This document shows, in pieces, positions 61,791 to 64,000 of a stretch of DNA of 64,000 nucleotides. The translations under genes were made by a program, and so were the position numbers. The notes beneath the pieces were generated by a model that worked only from the letters and a program-made list of their open reading frames with translations, was not told the origin of the DNA and made no database searches. The DNA lies in contig DHRK01000001.1 in the NCBI GenBank assembly GCA_002410325.1, forward strand, positions 57,675 to 121,674, given 5' to 3'. Every line of letters begins with the position of its first letter. Positions within the stretch are counted from its first letter, which is position 1. Origin of the DNA: Syntrophomonas sp. UBA5314 (GTDB lineage Bacteria; Bacillota; Syntrophomonadia; Syntrophomonadales; Syntrophomonadaceae).

Positions 61791-63077
61791 TTGGCAGCCG
61801 GGTATTCTCCCTTTCAAACTGCATTTGATTTCTTCCGTTTTTGCTGCGGACGAGTGCCGGGGCAGCTCGTAATACAGCTCAGCGACCGCTGCAATGCCGC
61901 CTGCCCGCAGTGCGATATGAACCGCAGCAATCCCATGGCTCGCCGCCGCCTGGGGCAAATAGAGATGGAAGGACTGATCCGCCTGGCAGCGGCCCGGGGC
62001 TTTCGTTCCCTGTCCTTTACCGGTGGCGAACCATTTTTATACTATAAAGACCTCCTGCGCTTGATTCGCTACGCGCATAAACACAAAATTCCGATGATTC
62101 GCACCGGCACCAACGCTTTTTTTATGCGGGCCTGGAATCAAGCCGGATACGAAAGCCGGATCAAACGCATGGCCCACGAGCTTTCAGCATCGGGATTGCG
62201 GAACCTGTGGATAAGTATTGACTCCCAAGACCCTCAAACCCATGAGGAAATCCGGGGCCTGCCGGGAGTAATCAGCGGTGTAAGAAAATCATTGCCCTGG
62301 TTTCATTCCGAAGGACTCTATCCGGCTGCCAATTTAGGGATAAACCGGCTGGTGGGAGGGGCTGACCGGAGGGCCGACGATATGGACGAAAAGGGTCTTT
62401 ATCAATATATGAAAGAATCCCTGGCCGGTTTTTTTGATTTTGTCATCGAGCTCGGTTTTACCATGGCCAATGTTTGCTACCCGATGAGCTCCGCATCTCT
62501 CGAAGAGGCTCCAACCCTGCTGCCCGTTTATGGCGCCTATTCGCCCCATGCCATGGTTCAATTCCAGCCGCGGGAAAAAGCGGTAATCTTTCGCGCTTTG
62601 CGGGAGATAATCCCCGTTTATCGCCCAAGGATTAGAATCTTCTCCCCTTTAAGTTCACTCTACGCGTTGGAAAAACAAATTACGGAAGAGGCTGATTTCG
62701 CCTTTCCCTGCCGCGGAGGATTGGATTTCTTTTTCATAAGCGCCCGCGACGGGAATCTCTACCCCTGCGGGTACCGTGGGCAAGAATCCCTCGGATCATT
62801 TTCGGATTGGAAGCGTAAACCGCAAAGTCCTTGCCGTTTATGCGAATGGGAATGCTTCCGGGACCCGTCTGAATTGCTGGGCCCTTTTTATACCGGATTA
62901 GGGCAGCCAGGGCGTCTTCTCAAGCGTTTCAGAGAGGATAAGATTTATAGCCGGCTGTGGTGGTCCGATCTGAGATATTATAAAAGCTGCCGGTTTTTTG
63001 ACGGCCGCTTGGCTCTGGAGTCGACCCGCCTATCGCGCGGAGGGTGGGAAAGCTCCATATCGGATTCCGCTGAGTGA
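61791..63077 (+). CDS. Radical SAM protein with SPASM-like C-terminal cysteines
   Basis: A 428-residue enzyme. The radical SAM cluster is CNAACPQC (about residues 33-40), followed by SLSFTGGEPFLYYKDLL and WISIDSQDP. C-terminal cysteines (CRGGLDFFF, LYPCGY, CRLCEWECF) look like an auxiliary-cluster (SPASM/twitch) region. The target is unknown; there is no precursor peptide evident nearby. TTG 61791 is assumed; GGGGGTAA and GGTGA lie just upstream. A terminator follows at 63170. Confidence 0.8.
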   Translation: MAAGYSPFQTAFDFFRFCCGRVPGQLVIQLSDRCNAACPQCDMNRSNPMARRRLGQIEMEGLIRLAAARGFRSLSFTGGEPFLYYKDLLRLIRYAHKHKIPMIRTGTNAFFMRAWNQAGYESRIKRMAHELSASGLRNLWISIDSQDPQTHEEIRGLPGVISGVRKSLPWFHSEGLYPAANLGINRLVGGADRRADDMDEKGLYQYMKESLAGFFDFVIELGFTMANVCYPMSSASLEEAPTLLPVYGAYSPHAMVQFQPREKAVIFRALREIIPVYRPRIRIFSPLSSLYALEKQITEEADFAFPCRGGLDFFFISARDGNLYPCGYRGQESLGSFSDWKRKPQSPCRLCEWECFRDPSELLGPFYTGLGQPGRLLKRFREDKIYSRLWWSDLRYYKSCRFFDGRLALESTRLSRGGWESSISDSAE

Positions 63078-63169
63078 TCCCCTGTCCGTAAAATAGAGAT
63101 GAACTTGAAGAAGAATAGTTGCACGAAAGCCTATATATAGCGTTTTGAGCTAACATCTAAATCAATTAA

Positions 63170-63196
63170 GAGCACCGAACCGTTCGGTGCTCTTTC
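63170..63196 (+). terminator. Terminator hairpin preceding a group II intron remnant
   Basis: GAGCACCGA pairs with TCGGTGCTC, followed by TTTCT. It ends the radical SAM gene and provides the class C intron insertion context. Confidence 0.75.
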
Positions 63197-63204
63197 TATC
63201 CCAT

Positions 63205-63481
63205 GTACGCCCAGCATGGGCGTCATTCTTTAGCCCCTAAAACCATTGAACGGTTTAAGGAGCGCATTCGGCGAATCACATCCCGTAGTAGAGCGCTGGC
63301 CATGGAGGAACGAATTAGGCAACTAAATCGCTACTTAATGGGATGGATTGGCTACTTCCAAATAGCGTCTGCAAAGCAGCATTGCATGAAGCTTGATAAG
63401 TGGATACGACGCCGTTTGCGAATGTGCCTCTGGAAGCAATGGAAAAGGGTTAAGACCAGATTGCGAAACCTACGGGTATGA
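63205..63481 (+). mobile_element. Internally deleted group IIC intron with maturase fragment
   Basis: The intron 5' end GTACGCCCAGCATGGGCGT (63205-63223) is homologous to that of the fragment at 19414 and stands nine bases after a terminator. Domain I and the reverse transcriptase are missing; the sequence jumps to the maturase thumb/X domain (IERFKERIRRITSRSRALAM, then RQLNRYLMGWIGYFQIA), open as a 92-residue frame, and breaks off after RLRNLRV. The end coincides with the truncated permease on the other strand. Confidence 0.8.
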
Positions 63482-63818
63482 CCAGCGGGGTAATGAAAAC
63501 GGTGCGAAACAGGTTGCGGCCTCGGATTTTCCGGTTCAATAATAAAGCCGCTGCCAGGGAAAAGAAAATATTCAACGGCACGCAGATTACGGTAAATTTA
63601 GCGGTGTTGTAGAGGGCCAATAAAAAACTTGGGTTCTTTAACAAGGCGGTGTAATTATATAATCCAACCAAAGTACGGTTAATGGGACTGTCCACCAGGG
63701 AATAGTAAAAGCCGGTGACAAAGGGGAGCAAATAAAAAAGAGAAAAACCCAGCAGGCTGGGCCCGAGGAAAAGCCAGGCCAGGCAGTTGCTATTCGTTTT
63801 TAATTTTCCAGTTCTCAT
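63450..63818 (-). pseudogene. Truncated ABC sugar permease (MalF/UgpA-like)
   Basis: The first 113 or so residues of an inner-membrane permease of the binding-protein-dependent sugar type: LGPSLLGFSLFYLLPFVTGFYYS is its first helix, and YNTAKFTVICVPLNIFFSLAAALLLN the second and third. After VFITPLVIPVG the frame enters the deleted intron (63450-63481) and stops. The EAA loop and last helices are missing, so it cannot work. The partner genes would lie right of the window. Confidence 0.75.
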
Positions 63819-64000
63819 CTTTACCGTCCTATTTGTCCATGCACAGGAATTAGCAACAGCTGTTTCACGTCAAGTGATCTTTTGGATTGCTTTTCAACCC
63901 CGATATATTCAGAGGTTGTTTAATAATTTCTGTTACGAAAGTTAGTACGAAAATAATTAGCACTTTTCTTTGAAAACCCAATATGCCCGTAAAATTTTTG

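Overview
The window reads as a chromosomal segment of an anaerobic, Gram-positive-type bacterium, most likely a Firmicute of the Clostridia (Syntrophomonadaceae or Peptococcaceae-like); this is an inference from gene content, not a species call. Supporting signs are strong AGGAGG-type ribosome binding sites with frequent TTG and GTG starts, a T-box leucine riboswitch, a DinR/LexA-like box in front of a Y-family polymerase, S-layer homology domains, group IIC intron remnants, DivIVA-like proteins, and anaerobic chemistry (radical SAM enzymes, a 2-hydroxyacyl-CoA dehydratase activase, an iron-sulfur flavoprotein, a molybdenum hydroxylase). No rRNA, tRNA, CRISPR array, intact transposon or prophage was seen.

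Layout. 0-3.3 kb: start of a calcium-type P-ATPase (runs off the left edge), then a TetR regulator, a hotdog thioesterase and an iron-sulfur flavoprotein. 3.5-5.8 kb: a PAS3-GGDEF-HD-GYP c-di-GMP enzyme. 5.8-6.8 kb: a degenerate tandem duplication of an unrecognised ~0.5 kb unit. 6.9-10.9 kb: a xanthine dehydrogenase-type molybdenum hydroxylase operon with its cofactor nucleotidyltransferase. 11-18.2 kb: polysaccharide deacetylase, Mrr-like protein, flavin reductase, dehydratase/activase pair, lipoprotein and phosphoesterase. 18.3-20.1 kb: isocitrate lyase-family gene and two small unknown genes whose terminator is followed by a group II intron 5' fragment. 20.3-29.2 kb: dinB, two coiled-coil DivIVA-like genes, methyltransferase, lipase-like lipoprotein, second deacetylase, DUF3810 protease and a KamA-family gene whose residues point to glutamate 2,3-aminomutase. 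29.8-31.7 kb: T-box and leuA. 31.8-46 kb: nucleoside phosphorylase, envelope proteins, a MacAB-like exporter, a MoxR/CoxE pair, hemerythrin and a transglutaminase protein. 46.05-46.5 kb: a 163-bp MITE-like element and a structured RNA candidate resembling 6S RNA. 47-51.8 kb: a Rieske-tailed oxidoreductase, then a tight operon of split transketolase plus RuBisCO-like protein. 52-58.3 kb: PAP2 phosphatase, PhoH, a chemoreceptor-like protein and a GGDEF-EAL-CBS-GGDEF protein. 58.3-63.8 kb: UDP-sugar dehydrogenase, GT4 glycosyltransferase, zinc phospholipase-like gene, a radical SAM gene, and a deleted group II intron joined to a truncated ABC permease.

How the genes fit together. Two multi-domain c-di-GMP proteins and a methyl-accepting-type protein indicate sensory control of surface behaviour. 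Many genes concern the envelope (three deacetylases, VanY-like carboxypeptidase, SLH protein, CAP protein, Ugd plus GT4). The transketolase/RuBisCO-like operon is the strongest candidate for an uncharacterised pathway: three genes with almost no spacing, encoding both halves of a two-carbon-transfer enzyme and a RuBisCO-fold enzyme that retains the carbamate-lysine position but lacks other carboxylase residues. All functional statements come from motif recognition by eye; no database search was possible.
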